A DNA stretch of 25,203 nt from DATAEK01 sp036258055 (GCA_036258055.1 DATAEK010000444.1:1-25203); one strand, 5' to 3'; positions 7,366 through 18,783 are shown, counted from the stretch's first letter. The notes: a model not told the origin generated them from the sequence alone. Numbers and translations are program-made.

Positions 7366-8130
7366 TCAGAGATTCACCACCAGCCCATCATAGGCCAGCT
7401 CCATACCGGACGGCAGGCGCGCGCAGGTGGCGGCGTGGCCGAGATCGTGGCACATGTGGGTGAAGTAGGCGCGGCGCGGACCGATGCGCTCGGTTGCCGC
7501 GATGGCTTCGCGCAGCGTGAAGTGGGTCGGGTGCGGGCGGTCGCGCAGCGCGTCGATCACCAGGACGTCGAGGTCCTTCAGGAGCGCCCACGACTCGTCA
7601 GGAATCCCGCTGCAATCAGTCAGGTACGCGAACCCACCGAGGCGCAGGCCGAGAATCGGCCGGGACCCGTGCCTGATCGGGACCGGGAGGAATTCCTGGC
7701 GACCGATACAGAACGGACCGAGGATCGTGAACATCTCGACGTGCGGGATTCCGCCGCCCTTGGGCGTGGTCGGATCGAAGATGTAGGCGAACACGGAGCG
7801 AACATCCGCGACCGTGGCGGCGTCGCCGTAACACGGCATGCCGCTTTTCTGCAGCGCGTTGTAGCGGCGAACCTCGTCGAGACCGAGGATGTGATCCGCG
7901 TGCCCGTGAGTGAAAACGATGGCGTCGACGCGCCGGATGTCGTGGGTCAGCGCCTGCGCGCGCAGGTCCGGCCCCGCGTCCACGAGCACCCGCCTGCCAT
8001 CATCGGTCTCGATGAAAATGGACGGCCGAAGGCGGCGGTCACGCGGATCGTCGGAACGGCAGGTGGCGCAGTCGCACCCGATCATGGGCACGCCGTGAGA
8101 CGTGCCGGTACCGAGGAAAGTAATCTGCAA
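7366..8130 (-). CDS. PhnP-like metallo-beta-lactamase-fold hydrolase
   Basis: 254 residues. The protein opens with the typical ITFLGTGTSHGVP strand and a Cys cluster GCDCATC (18-24), then the metal-binding THGHADH (74-80). Further ligands are probably H153 (PIRHGS), D170 (LTDCSG) and the C-terminal HMCHDLGH. This matches the RNase Z/PhnP branch of metallo-beta-lactamase proteins, which includes phosphoribosyl cyclic phosphodiesterase; with no phosphonate genes nearby, the substrate is unknown. The start codon is TTG (8128-8130), chosen because homology begins immediately and no ATG is available. It follows the DUF1844 gene by 8 nt, so the two form an operon. Confidence 0.88.
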   Translation of the reverse strand: MQITFLGTGTSHGVPMIGCDCATCRSDDPRDRRLRPSIFIETDDGRRVLVDAGPDLRAQALTHDIRRVDAIVFTHGHADHILGLDEVRRYNALQKSGMPCYGDAATVADVRSVFAYIFDPTTPKGGGIPHVEMFTILGPFCIGRQEFLPVPIRHGSRPILGLRLGGFAYLTDCSGIPDESWALLKDLDVLVIDALRDRPHPTHFTLREAIAATERIGPRRAYFTHMCHDLGHAATCARLPSGMELAYDGLVVNL

Positions 8131-8138
8131 AGGTACTG

Positions 8139-8426
8139 TCAGGGCTCGATGATCCGCTTCTCTCCCTGCTGCGCCTGCACGAAGCGCAATCGGAGCTCGT
8201 ACAACAGATCCTCGATGAGGCGGGCTTCCTCGTCAGCCAGATTGCCGCGGGTCTTCTGCTGCAGCATCGCGATGATGTCGATCATCTGCGCGGCGGCGGT
8301 CAGGTTGGGTTCGAGCCGCTCGCCGGTGCCGGGCTCCGCGATGTCGCCGAAGTGCACCGCGGCCGTCGTGGCGAGCGACAGCACGAATCCCGCGAATGTG
8401 ACGCCGCCGGTCTCCTGGTTCTCCAC
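8139..8426 (-). CDS. DUF1844 domain protein
   Basis: 95 residues from a GTG at 8424-8426. The pattern FAGFVLSLATTAAVHFGD...NLTAAAQMIDIIAMLQQKTRGNLADEEARLIEDLLYELRLRFV, read in pieces, matches DUF1844, a small mostly helical family of unknown function common in Acidobacteria and Deltaproteobacteria. The start was set at GTG because DUF1844 proteins begin shortly before this region. The longer open frame would run 70 nt into the divergent mazG gene, and its apparent signal peptide is mazG antisense. It is co-directional with the PhnP-like gene (8-nt gap) and divergent from mazG (26-nt gap). Confidence 0.85.
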   Translation of the reverse strand: MENQETGGVTFAGFVLSLATTAAVHFGDIAEPGTGERLEPNLTAAAQMIDIIAMLQQKTRGNLADEEARLIEDLLYELRLRFVQAQQGEKRIIEP

Positions 8427-8433
8427 TCGCCGA

Positions 8434-8443
8434 ATGCTAGCAT
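8434..8443. promoter_or_regulatory. Symmetric divergent promoter candidate (ATGCTAGCAT)
   Basis: The 26-bp gap between the DUF1844 GTG and the mazG ATG holds the perfect 10-bp palindrome ATGCTAGCAT. Read either way it supplies a -10-like TAGCAT hexamer. From either hexamer, a start site about 7 nt downstream falls within 1-3 nt of the start codon, and neither gene has a Shine-Dalgarno sequence. A repressor operator is the alternative reading. Confidence 0.45.
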
Positions 8444-8452
8444 AGTCGCACG

Positions 8453-9412
8453 ATGGCACAGCGGACGCGAACGAAGCGAGCGCGACGATCGACACGATCC
8501 ACACGCGCGCAGACGACACCACGCACGAGCGGATCCGCCGGACGCGAGTTCCAGAAGCTCGTCGATATCATGCGCCGGCTGCGTGGTCCTCGCGGCTGCC
8601 CTTGGGATCGCGAACAGACATTCCAGTCGCTGCGGCCGTTCGTGCTCGAAGAAACCTACGAGGTGCTGCACGCGATCGATACCGGCGACCATGACGCGCT
8701 CAGAGGAGAGATCGGCGACCTGCTCTTCGAGGGCGTGTTCCTCGCGCAAATCGCCGCCGACGAGGGTCGCTTCGCCGTCGCGGACTCACTGCGCGCGATC
8801 AGCGCGAAACTGATCCGGCGCCACCCTCACGTCTTCGGCAATCGCCGCGGCGTCGATACCGCCGGCAAGGTGCTCGAACAGTGGGAGCAGATCAAGTCGC
8901 GCGAGCAGAAAGCCGCCGGCGAAGCGCGATCGGTGCTGCGAGGACTGCCGAAGGCGCTGCCGTCGCTGCTCCACGCGCATGAGATCGGCACGCGCGTCGC
9001 CGCCGTCGGATTTGACTGGGCGAAGGCAGACGACGTGCTCGACAAGATTGAAGAAGAGGTCGCCGAATTGCGGCGCGCAGTGCAGGGAGGAGAAGGCCGG
9101 GAGCGAGCCGAAGAAGAAATGGGCGATCTGCTCTTCTCGCTGGCGAATCTGGCCCGGAAACTCGCGATCGAGCCCGAATCTGCGCTGCGCCTGGCCAACG
9201 CCAAATTCAGCGCCCGGTTCACCGCCCTCGAGCGTCACCTCGAAGCCCGCGGCCGGACCGTTCATGACGCGACCCTCGAAGAGATGGAGGCGGTCTGGCA
9301 GGCGGTCAAGCATTCGACTCACGCTCCGGGAAGGCAAGGCGAGCCCAAACCGCCTAAAGCGTCACGACGCCGTTCGACGAAGACACCCGGCACCACGCCT
9401 CGCTCAGCGTGA
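8453..9412 (+). CDS. mazG: MazG nucleoside triphosphate pyrophosphohydrolase
   Basis: 319 residues with two MazG domains. MazG hydrolyses canonical and damaged NTPs to NMP and pyrophosphate. The first domain carries RGCPWD (47-52), EETYE (66-70) and EIGDLLFE (86-93). The second, after KALPSLLHAHEIGTRVAAVGFDW, carries EEEVAELRRA and EEEMGDLLFSLANLARK with the metal-binding acidic residues intact. The first 30 residues are an Arg/Thr-rich extension and the last 30 are Lys/Pro/Arg-rich; both are probably disordered, and the true start could be slightly later. The gene is divergent from the DUF1844 gene and its stop overlaps the comEC stop region by 9 nt, tail to tail. Confidence 0.95.
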   Translation: MAQRTRTKRARRSTRSTRAQTTPRTSGSAGREFQKLVDIMRRLRGPRGCPWDREQTFQSLRPFVLEETYEVLHAIDTGDHDALRGEIGDLLFEGVFLAQIAADEGRFAVADSLRAISAKLIRRHPHVFGNRRGVDTAGKVLEQWEQIKSREQKAAGEARSVLRGLPKALPSLLHAHEIGTRVAAVGFDWAKADDVLDKIEEEVAELRRAVQGGEGRERAEEEMGDLLFSLANLARKLAIEPESALRLANAKFSARFTALERHLEARGRTVHDATLEEMEAVWQAVKHSTHAPGRQGEPKPPKASRRRSTKTPGTTPRSA

Positions 9413-11926
9413 GCCTGACGCGGCCGTCAGGCTTTCCGATCGTCCGGTCCAGGTCCAGAGCGCCGCGCGCCTTCCGTCGGTCTCCAGGATTACCGCACCG
9501 TCGTCCGCCGTCGAGAACAGGCGAGCGCCGATCGCGCGATAGCGCGCGACAACGGCCGGGTGCGGATGCCCGAACTGGTTGGCTCGACCCGCGCTGAACA
9601 CGACTGCGGTCGGTCGCAAGCGGTCGAGGAGCTCCTGCGTGCTCGATGTCGCGCTGCCATGATGGGGCGCCTTGAGCACGACAATCGGCGAACGCCCCAG
9701 CAGCGGAAGGATCGCCCGCTCGCCCTCCCGACCGATATCGCCGGGCAGGATCACCGACACGTCTCCAACCCTGATTTCGAGCACGACCGAGTCTTCGTTG
9801 CGTACGCGCTGGCGCTCCCACTCCGGCGCCGGCGGGTGGAGAACCCGAATCGATGCGCCGCCTGATCGCTCTTCGTCCCCGACGCGCAATGTCCGCCACA
9901 CGCTCCCGGCCGAGTTCGCGTTCGCCACGAGCGCTCGCAGACCTGGGTGCGGTGGCACGGGCACGCCCTCCCAGATTGCCCGGGGGCTGAACTGACGGAT
10001 GACGCTCGGCGCGCCACCGATGTGATCCGGATCGCCGTGCGTGATGACGAGCGACTCCAGACGCGCGACGCCGAGCGCGCGAAGAGCCGGACCGACGACC
10101 CGTGCGCCGACGTCGAAGCTGGACCTATCGTCATCGGGCGAATCGACCGGCGGAGCCGTCGGCATGCCGCCCGCATCCACGAGGATGGCTCGTCCGTCCG
10201 ACAGCACGACGGCGGTTGCATCTCCCTGCCCGACGTCGAGGAACACGACGCGGAGCAGGCCGGACGACGCTCGCACCACGTCCCGCGACGTCCAGGCAGG
10301 AGCAACCACGATCAACATCGCGGCATTGACAGCCGCCGCGATCAAGGCGCGCCACAAGACGCGCCCCGGATGCGCGAGCGCTGCGCCGAGGGCCGTGTAG
10401 TAGATCGCGATGAGCCACCACGACGGCGAGGTGACATCGCGGTGCGTCCACGGCGCGAGGTCTGCGAGTTGTGCCGAATCGACGAGCGCACGTGCCGCGA
10501 CGTGCGCGATCCATCCGCACCATGACGCAAACTCGGGATGGATGACCGACGTCGCCACCGCTGCGATCGTGGCCACCTGCACGACCGACATGAGCGGGAT
10601 TGCCGCGAAGTTCAACAGCAGACCTGCGAACGTCACGCGGGCGAAGAGCGCAGCTCCGATCGGCAAGAGCGCAAGCTCGGCCGCCGCGGTACTCGCGAAC
10701 ATGGCGATCACCACTCGGACTGTGCGGCCAACGATGGCGCCGCGCCACGACGCGATGGCGAGACGGTGAACCATCAGCAGGATGCCGAAGGTGGCGCCGA
10801 ACGAGAGCAGGAAACCAGGATCGAGCAGGGTCACTGGCGACAGCGCCAGGCCGAACAGTGCGGCGACGGCCAGCACATTGAGTGGCGAGGCTCGATGATC
10901 GAGAATTCGTGCCGTCAGGTAGACGACGGCCGCTGCTATCGCACGCTCGACCGAAGACGCCGACACGACGACCTGGCCGTAGGCCACCAGACTGACGATC
11001 GTCACCCCCGCAGCCACGCGCGACGGCACCCCCAGCGCGCGCAACACTCCGATGAGGAGGGCGGTGAGAATCGCGATGTTGCCGCCCGAGATAGCAATGA
11101 CGTGATACGTCCCTGCGTCCTGCAGCCTCCTCACGTCATCGTCTGATAACCCCGTTCGGTCGCCGAGTAGAATGGCGTCGGCGATGCCGCCCGACCGTGT
11201 GCTCCATCGACTGATGGATGACAGGATCGCGTTTCGCGTCCAGGCACGGACAGCTGCGGCAGCCTCCGACACGCGCGACGCGGGGCTGGTGACGTCGACG
11301 AGGGCGCCGCTCTTGACCGAGCCGACGAGCATGACGCCGCGCCGCGCCAGTGCACGCCGTTCATCCCGCACGCCTGGATCGAGGTAGAACGTCGGGTATC
11401 GCAATGTTGCCGTGATCCGTACGGTGCGCCCGGCCCGCCACCCGCTCGATCGTGACGCGGCCAGAACACCGGAAACAGACAGGCGAGCGCCGCCGGTGAC
11501 GGGTTTCAAGGATCCGGTGTCCGTTCGCCCTTTCGCGGCGCGAAGCTCTCCGGCACGTCGAATATCGAGTAACAACGAGGCGCCGAACGCCGTGCGTGCC
11601 GCGTCCTCGCGGAGAGTGCCTTCGAGAACGGCCGGCGCCGCGCGCGAAGGACGCGCGTCGAACCACACGAGCAGCGGCGGATGATAGACGCGGGCGGCGG
11701 CATCGGCCCCAAGCGACAGGCCGGCAAGGAAAAACCCGAGCCCGATCGCCATCGACGCATCGGGCACGTCGTCAAACGAAACGGACGTAGCAGCGGAGAT
11801 GAGGGTGAGCGCCGCAGCGCCGGCCGCGCACTGAGCGAGTGCAGCCGGCAGCCGGTCCCCAAGAATGAGCGCGACGCCGGAGCCAACGATCAGGGCGAGT
11901 GCGGCAAGTGCCGCAGGGGTGCGCAC
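9404..11926 (-). CDS. comEC: ComEC/Rec2 family DNA-uptake channel
   Basis: 840 residues from a GTG at 11924-11926. This is the inner-membrane channel that imports single-stranded DNA in natural transformation. Residues 1-80 contain N-terminal membrane helices and 90-215 a DUF4131-like soluble domain. The competence domain (about 240-550) has AISGGNIAIL (278-287) and LDPGFLLSFGAT (368-379). A C-terminal metallo-beta-lactamase domain has DVGQGD (564-569), THGDPDH (629-635) and PHHGS (754-758), so its putative nuclease site is complete. The usual ISGLH motif is ISGGN here, a variation also seen in other ComEC proteins. It lies 131 nt downstream of carB, with a 29-codon ORF candidate in the gap. 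No other competence gene is in the window. Confidence 0.94.
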   Translation of the reverse strand: MRTPAALAALALIVGSGVALILGDRLPAALAQCAAGAAALTLISAATSVSFDDVPDASMAIGLGFFLAGLSLGADAAARVYHPPLLVWFDARPSRAAPAVLEGTLREDAARTAFGASLLLDIRRAGELRAAKGRTDTGSLKPVTGGARLSVSGVLAASRSSGWRAGRTVRITATLRYPTFYLDPGVRDERRALARRGVMLVGSVKSGALVDVTSPASRVSEAAAAVRAWTRNAILSSISRWSTRSGGIADAILLGDRTGLSDDDVRRLQDAGTYHVIAISGGNIAILTALLIGVLRALGVPSRVAAGVTIVSLVAYGQVVVSASSVERAIAAAVVYLTARILDHRASPLNVLAVAALFGLALSPVTLLDPGFLLSFGATFGILLMVHRLAIASWRGAIVGRTVRVVIAMFASTAAAELALLPIGAALFARVTFAGLLLNFAAIPLMSVVQVATIAAVATSVIHPEFASWCGWIAHVAARALVDSAQLADLAPWTHRDVTSPSWWLIAIYYTALGAALAHPGRVLWRALIAAAVNAAMLIVVAPAWTSRDVVRASSGLLRVVFLDVGQGDATAVVLSDGRAILVDAGGMPTAPPVDSPDDDRSSFDVGARVVGPALRALGVARLESLVITHGDPDHIGGAPSVIRQFSPRAIWEGVPVPPHPGLRALVANANSAGSVWRTLRVGDEERSGGASIRVLHPPAPEWERQRVRNEDSVVLEIRVGDVSVILPGDIGREGERAILPLLGRSPIVVLKAPHHGSATSSTQELLDRLRPTAVVFSAGRANQFGHPHPAVVARYRAIGARLFSTADDGAVILETDGRRAALWTWTGRSESLTAASGSR

Positions 11927-11971
11927 GGCGCACCGCCCTGCAAGCTGCGGTTCGGGCCGCGTATCAGATGG

Positions 11972-12057
11972 CTACTGAAGAAGGACCGCCGAAACCGTGA
12001 GGATTCGCGTGCGTGTCGGATCGTGCCGCACGGCGGCGCGCACAAACTGCCGGACGA

Positions 12058-12061
<4 letters not shown>
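11972..12061 (-). CDS. Possible 29-residue ORF between carB and comEC
   Basis: A GTG start overlaps the carB stop as GTGA, followed by 28 more sense codons and TAG, ending 45 nt before the comEC start. The product has a basic first half (VRQFVRAAVRHDP) and an apolar end (LTVSAVLLQ). I know no homologue. It may be a coupled small gene or chance; the overlap with carB and the reasonable composition are the only support. Confidence 0.22.
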
Positions 12062-15324
<3,263 letters not shown>

Positions 15325-15333
15325 GCTGAAGGC

Positions 15334-16461
15334 TTACGCTCGGCGTTCCATCTCGTCCAGAAACTGTCTGAACAGGTAATCCGCGTCGTGCGGGCCCGGG
15401 GCAGCCTCGGGATGGTACTGGACGCAGAAGACCGGCTTCTCCTGATGCCGCAGCCCCTCGACTGTTCCGTCGTAGAGATTCAGATGCGTGACGCGGACAT
15501 CGGAGGGCAGCGAGTCGGGATCAACGGCGAAGCCGTGATTCTGCGACGTGATCTCGATCTTGCCGCTGTCGAGCTCCTTCACCGGATGATTCGCGCCGCG
15601 GTGTCCGAACTTCAGCTTGTAAGTGCGGCCGCCCATCGCCAGCGAGAGAACCTGATGGCCGAGACAGATCCCGAACACCGGGACGTCGGCGGCGACCAGA
15701 TCGCGCGCGTTGCGGATCGCGTAACTCAGAACCGACGGATCCCCGGGGCCGTTGCTCAGGAACACACCATCCGGCGAGGTCGCCAGCAGATCGGATGCGG
15801 GCGCGGTTGCGGGAAAGACGCGGACCTCACAACCGTAGGCGGTGAAGCGGCGCAGGATGTTCCACTTCATCCCGAAATCGTACGCAGCGATCTTGAGCGG
15901 CCGTCCGGCGCGGCGTTGGGGCGCCGGTGCGAACTCGTCTGATTGACTCTCGTCGGGCTTCCAGTCGAACGGCGCGTCGCAGGTGACGCCGAGCACGAGG
16001 TCCGATCCCTCCATCGCCGGTATCTCGCGCGCGCGATCGACCAGCATACGCGGATCGACATCGCCTGTCGCGATGATGCCGCGCATCACGCCGGCGGATC
16101 GCAGGACCCGCGTCAGCGCCCGCGTGTCGACGTCGGAGATCGCGACGATGTTGTTGCGGACGAGGAAGTCGCGGAGGGTACCATCGGCCCGCCAGTTGCT
16201 CGCGATCGGCGACTCGTCGCGTACGATGAAGCCCGCCACGGTCGGGCCGCGCGACTCGCCGTCTTCCGACGAGACGCCGTAATTGCCAATCTCCGGGCAG
16301 GTCATCGTCACGATCTGGCCGGCGTACGACGGATCGGTGAGAACCTCCTGGTAACCCGTCATGCTGGTGTTGAAGACAACCTCTCCGCCGGTTTCTCCAG
16401 GCGCGCCAACAGACTCCCCTTCGTACCAGAGACCGTTTTCGAGAGCGAGTATTGCTTTCAA
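15334..16461 (-). CDS. carA: Carbamoyl phosphate synthase small subunit
   Basis: 375 residues from a TTG at 16459-16461; the first residues KAILALENGLWYEGES match the normal CarA N-terminus. The upstream open frame is Arg/Ser-rich antisense-like sequence within the kinase-like gene and was discarded. CarA is the glutamine amidotransferase that passes ammonia to CarB. The N-terminal domain has FNTSMTGYQEVLTDPSY (30-46) and the class I amidotransferase triad is intact: C266 in FGICLGHQ, H350 and E352 in QYHPEAAPGP. The start lies 13 nt after the kinase-like gene's stop, bridged by a 6-codon mini-ORF overlapping both. There is a 9-nt gap to carB. No pyrimidine attenuator or PyrR-type leader is visible at the junction. 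Confidence 0.95.
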   Translation of the reverse strand: MKAILALENGLWYEGESVGAPGETGGEVVFNTSMTGYQEVLTDPSYAGQIVTMTCPEIGNYGVSSEDGESRGPTVAGFIVRDESPIASNWRADGTLRDFLVRNNIVAISDVDTRALTRVLRSAGVMRGIIATGDVDPRMLVDRAREIPAMEGSDLVLGVTCDAPFDWKPDESQSDEFAPAPQRRAGRPLKIAAYDFGMKWNILRRFTAYGCEVRVFPATAPASDLLATSPDGVFLSNGPGDPSVLSYAIRNARDLVAADVPVFGICLGHQVLSLAMGGRTYKLKFGHRGANHPVKELDSGKIEITSQNHGFAVDPDSLPSDVRVTHLNLYDGTVEGLRHQEKPVFCVQYHPEAAPGPHDADYLFRQFLDEMERRA

Positions 16462-16478
16462 GCCAGTGGTGCTTTCAT
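16458..16478 (-). other. Six-codon bridging mini-ORF (MKAPLA)
   Basis: The ATG at 16476-16478 overlaps the kinase-like gene's stop as ATGA. The mini-ORF encodes MKAPLA and its TGA overlaps the carA start as TTGA. A ribosome finishing the upstream gene could therefore reinitiate twice to reach carA. Translation is not shown. Confidence 0.3.
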
Positions 16479-18706
16479 CGGATGGGTTCGAGCGAACCGG
16501 TGACGCGCACGTCTTTCCCTGAGACGACGGTTGCCGTACCGGTCCAGGCGCGATGATCGGGCAGCTCGAGTCGGACAACGTGAGAACCGATCGGCACTTC
16601 GGGGATGCGCATGGGCGTCGCCCCCATGGGCTTGCCGTCGAGGAAGACGCGGGCGCCGCGAGGATTCGAGTCCACGAAGACCGAGCCCGGCGTGATCCCA
16701 GTCGTGGCGGTGCCGGTCGGCGCCGTCTTCTTTGGCGTCTGTGCAACGGCGGCGGGCTGGCGCTTCAGATCGTACGACAGCGACTTCGACGTATCGCTCG
16801 TGGAGAGGCTGACGCTTTCGCGTTCGACGTCGTAGCCCTGGAGGGCGACGCGCACGGCGTATTTGCCGAAGGCCACGTTGTCCATGACCAACGGCGTGCG
16901 GCCGCGCCACTTGCCATTGATGCTCACAGCCGCGCCGGCCGGCTTCGAACGTACGGTGATCTTCCCCGTCCGCGGCGCTGCGGGCGACGGAGCCGAGGCG
17001 CGGGCGGTTGCGGCCGGCTTGCTTGCTGGCGGCGCTGATGGAACCGCCCGCGGCTGCCCCGCGGCTGGCTGCCCGACGGCCTGTTCGCTCCACTCTTTTC
17101 CGCGCCCCTGCGGCGCACCTGCCGTGCCTTGTGTCGTTGCGTCGGTCGCGGCCGGACGCTGCGTGGTGTCTTGCGCGAGCGTTTTGGGCTCGGTCTGGCG
17201 GCCGCGAATTCCGTAACCGGCGACGAAACCCAGGAGCAGCCCGAGGATGAGCGTCACCGCAATCGGGAGCATCGCCGGGCGCGCACGTTCGGGCGGCGGC
17301 GCGTGTGTTTCGAACAGGCCGCGGTCGGCGGCAATCGCCGGATCGTCCTGCGGCAGCCGCTCGCGCGGTGGCGGGACCGGATGCACGACCGAGCGTGCTT
17401 GGGCGTCGCGACGCGTGCCAATCGGCGTCACCGAGGCCGGCCCCAGTATCGGCGAGCTGGCGCGATCGGGTTCTGGTTTGCGGACGGGCGGCGGCTCAGG
17501 GGCCTCGACCTCCTCGTCGCGGAATTCATCGGCAAAGCGCGGCGGCTCAGCGTGTTCCACGGGCTCGCTGAGCGCGAGATCCGCGGCGTCGAGAGCCAGC
17601 CTGTCGGACGCGGACGCGACCATCTCGTCGCTGAAGAGCGGCTCGGCTTCGTGCTCCGGTTCCACGGGCCTTTCGGATTCGCGAGCCTCTGCCCTCGTCA
17701 ATTGCCAGTGGGCCTCGTCTTCTTCCCGCTCGGCCTCGATGTCGTCGGAGACCGCCGCCTCAATCGGCTGAACCACTGCCTCCGATGGAACCGCGGCCTC
17801 CGGTACGGCCGGCGGCGTCGCGGCCGATTCCTCGAGCGCAGACTCGGGCTCTTTCGAGCTACTCACGGCTGCGATGGGGGGCGCCAGACGGACCGCCGCC
17901 GACGTCACCTCACCTCGCGACGCCTTCTCCAGCGCGCCGGCGAATGCCAGGGCGGACGGGTACCGCGCCGCCGGATCCGCGTCCATCGCGCGCACGAGCA
18001 CGGTGTGGAGACGATCCGCATGAGCGGCAATCGGTGCACCCGTGAGCGCGCCAATCTGATCGCCGATCCCCGACGGCCGCCGGCCGGTCAACAGTTCGAA
18101 CGCAATCGCCGCGAGCGAGAACACATCGGCCGGTGTTCCCCAGGATTCCGACGCGACGCGTTCGGGTGCGCTGTAGGGCCGCCGGACGGGCGCACGCAGT
18201 CCGACGCGCTCCAGCGCATCGACCACCCCGAAGCCGGTCGCACGCGCTTCTTCGGGCGTCACGAAGATGTCACGCGGATGCAACGCGCCATGCCCGACGC
18301 TCGCGGCACGCGCGAAATCGATCGCACCCGCAAGCTGGATGATGAATGGCAGCACCTTGTCGGGGCTGGCGGGTGCGTAGTGACGCATCGCCACGTCCAG
18401 CGACTCCGCCGCCACGTACTCCTCGGCGCGGTAGGCCACCGTGCCTTCGATCCCCGCTGCAATCGGCTCGACGACCGACGGGTGGAAGAGCCCGGCTTCG
18501 GCGGCACGGGCCAGCGCGTCGGCCAGGGAGGCGGATTGTTCCGGCGTGATATCGAGACGGAAGACCTTCACGGCCACGAGCCGGTCGCGGGTCGGCTCGT
18601 AGGTTCGGAACACTGGACCGAGAGCGCCCACGCCGATCTGATGCAGCACCCGGAATGGGCCAAACGCTGGCGGCGGGGCGAATGCGGTCGGGTCGTCTCT
18701 CGTCAG
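16475..18706 (-). CDS. Membrane-anchored Ser/Thr kinase-like protein (probable pseudokinase) with two PEGA domains
   Basis: 743 residues from a CTG at 18704-18706. Residues 20-265 are a kinase fold: glycine-rich loop GVGALGPV (25-32), VAVK lysine K47, SAPER (179-183) and PADVFSLAAIAFELLTGRRP in the C-lobe. The catalytic loop reads HGALHPRD (139-146) where HRDLKPxN is expected, and the DFG motif is GFG (158-160), so the catalytic and magnesium-binding aspartates are missing. An acidic, proline-rich linker leads to one membrane helix (479-499), then two PEGA domains (about 581-647 and 674-741) that should be outside the membrane. The start was chosen because AGGAG lies 8 nt before the CTG, whereas the GTG at 18649 would cut off the first beta strand and has no ribosome site. 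It immediately precedes carA. Confidence 0.85.
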   Translation of the reverse strand: MTRDDPTAFAPPPAFGPFRVLHQIGVGALGPVFRTYEPTRDRLVAVKVFRLDITPEQSASLADALARAAEAGLFHPSVVEPIAAGIEGTVAYRAEEYVAAESLDVAMRHYAPASPDKVLPFIIQLAGAIDFARAASVGHGALHPRDIFVTPEEARATGFGVVDALERVGLRAPVRRPYSAPERVASESWGTPADVFSLAAIAFELLTGRRPSGIGDQIGALTGAPIAAHADRLHTVLVRAMDADPAARYPSALAFAGALEKASRGEVTSAAVRLAPPIAAVSSSKEPESALEESAATPPAVPEAAVPSEAVVQPIEAAVSDDIEAEREEDEAHWQLTRAEARESERPVEPEHEAEPLFSDEMVASASDRLALDAADLALSEPVEHAEPPRFADEFRDEEVEAPEPPPVRKPEPDRASSPILGPASVTPIGTRRDAQARSVVHPVPPPRERLPQDDPAIAADRGLFETHAPPPERARPAMLPIAVTLILGLLLGFVAGYGIRGRQTEPKTLAQDTTQRPAATDATTQGTAGAPQGRGKEWSEQAVGQPAAGQPRAVPSAPPASKPAATARASAPSPAAPRTGKITVRSKPAGAAVSINGKWRGRTPLVMDNVAFGKYAVRVALQGYDVERESVSLSTSDTSKSLSYDLKRQPAAVAQTPKKTAPTGTATTGITPGSVFVDSNPRGARVFLDGKPMGATPMRIPEVPIGSHVVRLELPDHRAWTGTATVVSGKDVRVTGSLEPIR

Positions 18707-18714
18707 TTGTGGGA

Positions 18715-18719
18715 CTCCT
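18715..18719 (-). promoter_or_regulatory. Ribosome binding site deciding a CTG start
   Basis: AGGAG on the minus strand is followed by an 8-nt spacer and CTG, in frame with the kinase-like gene. No ATG, GTG or TTG occurs between the upstream in-frame stop (18749-18751) and the GTG at 18649. Confidence 0.6.
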
Positions 18720-18749
18720 GGGGCGGGCGGAAAAAATGTAACACAGTTT

Positions 18750-18766
18750 CACGATTCTTCATCGTG
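18750..18766. promoter_or_regulatory. Inverted repeat in the kinase-like/bshC intergenic region
   Basis: CACGAT-TCTTC-ATCGTG is a perfect 6-bp inverted repeat with a 5-nt spacer, 44 nt upstream of the kinase-like CTG and between two divergent genes. It could be an operator or an RNA hairpin in the leader of the kinase-carAB transcript. I could not pick a confident promoter pair around it. Confidence 0.35.
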
Positions 18767-18783
18767 TCTCGCCCGGGAAAGCG

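Noticed and set aside
8427..8522. N-terminal extension of the DUF1844 gene with a signal-peptide or lipobox look (VPSC)
   Set aside because: This stretch is antisense to the mazG start, and DUF1844 proteins begin near the GTG at 8426. The lipobox resemblance is accidental.
10131..10748. 205-codon minus-strand frame with a C-terminal MBL-like look
   Set aside because: It is an alternative frame inside comEC, whose own frame carries the full membrane and metallo-beta-lactamase motifs.
16462..16746. Extension of carA upstream by 95 codons
   Set aside because: The extra sequence is Arg/Ser-rich, lies inside the kinase-like gene in another frame, and has no CarA similarity.
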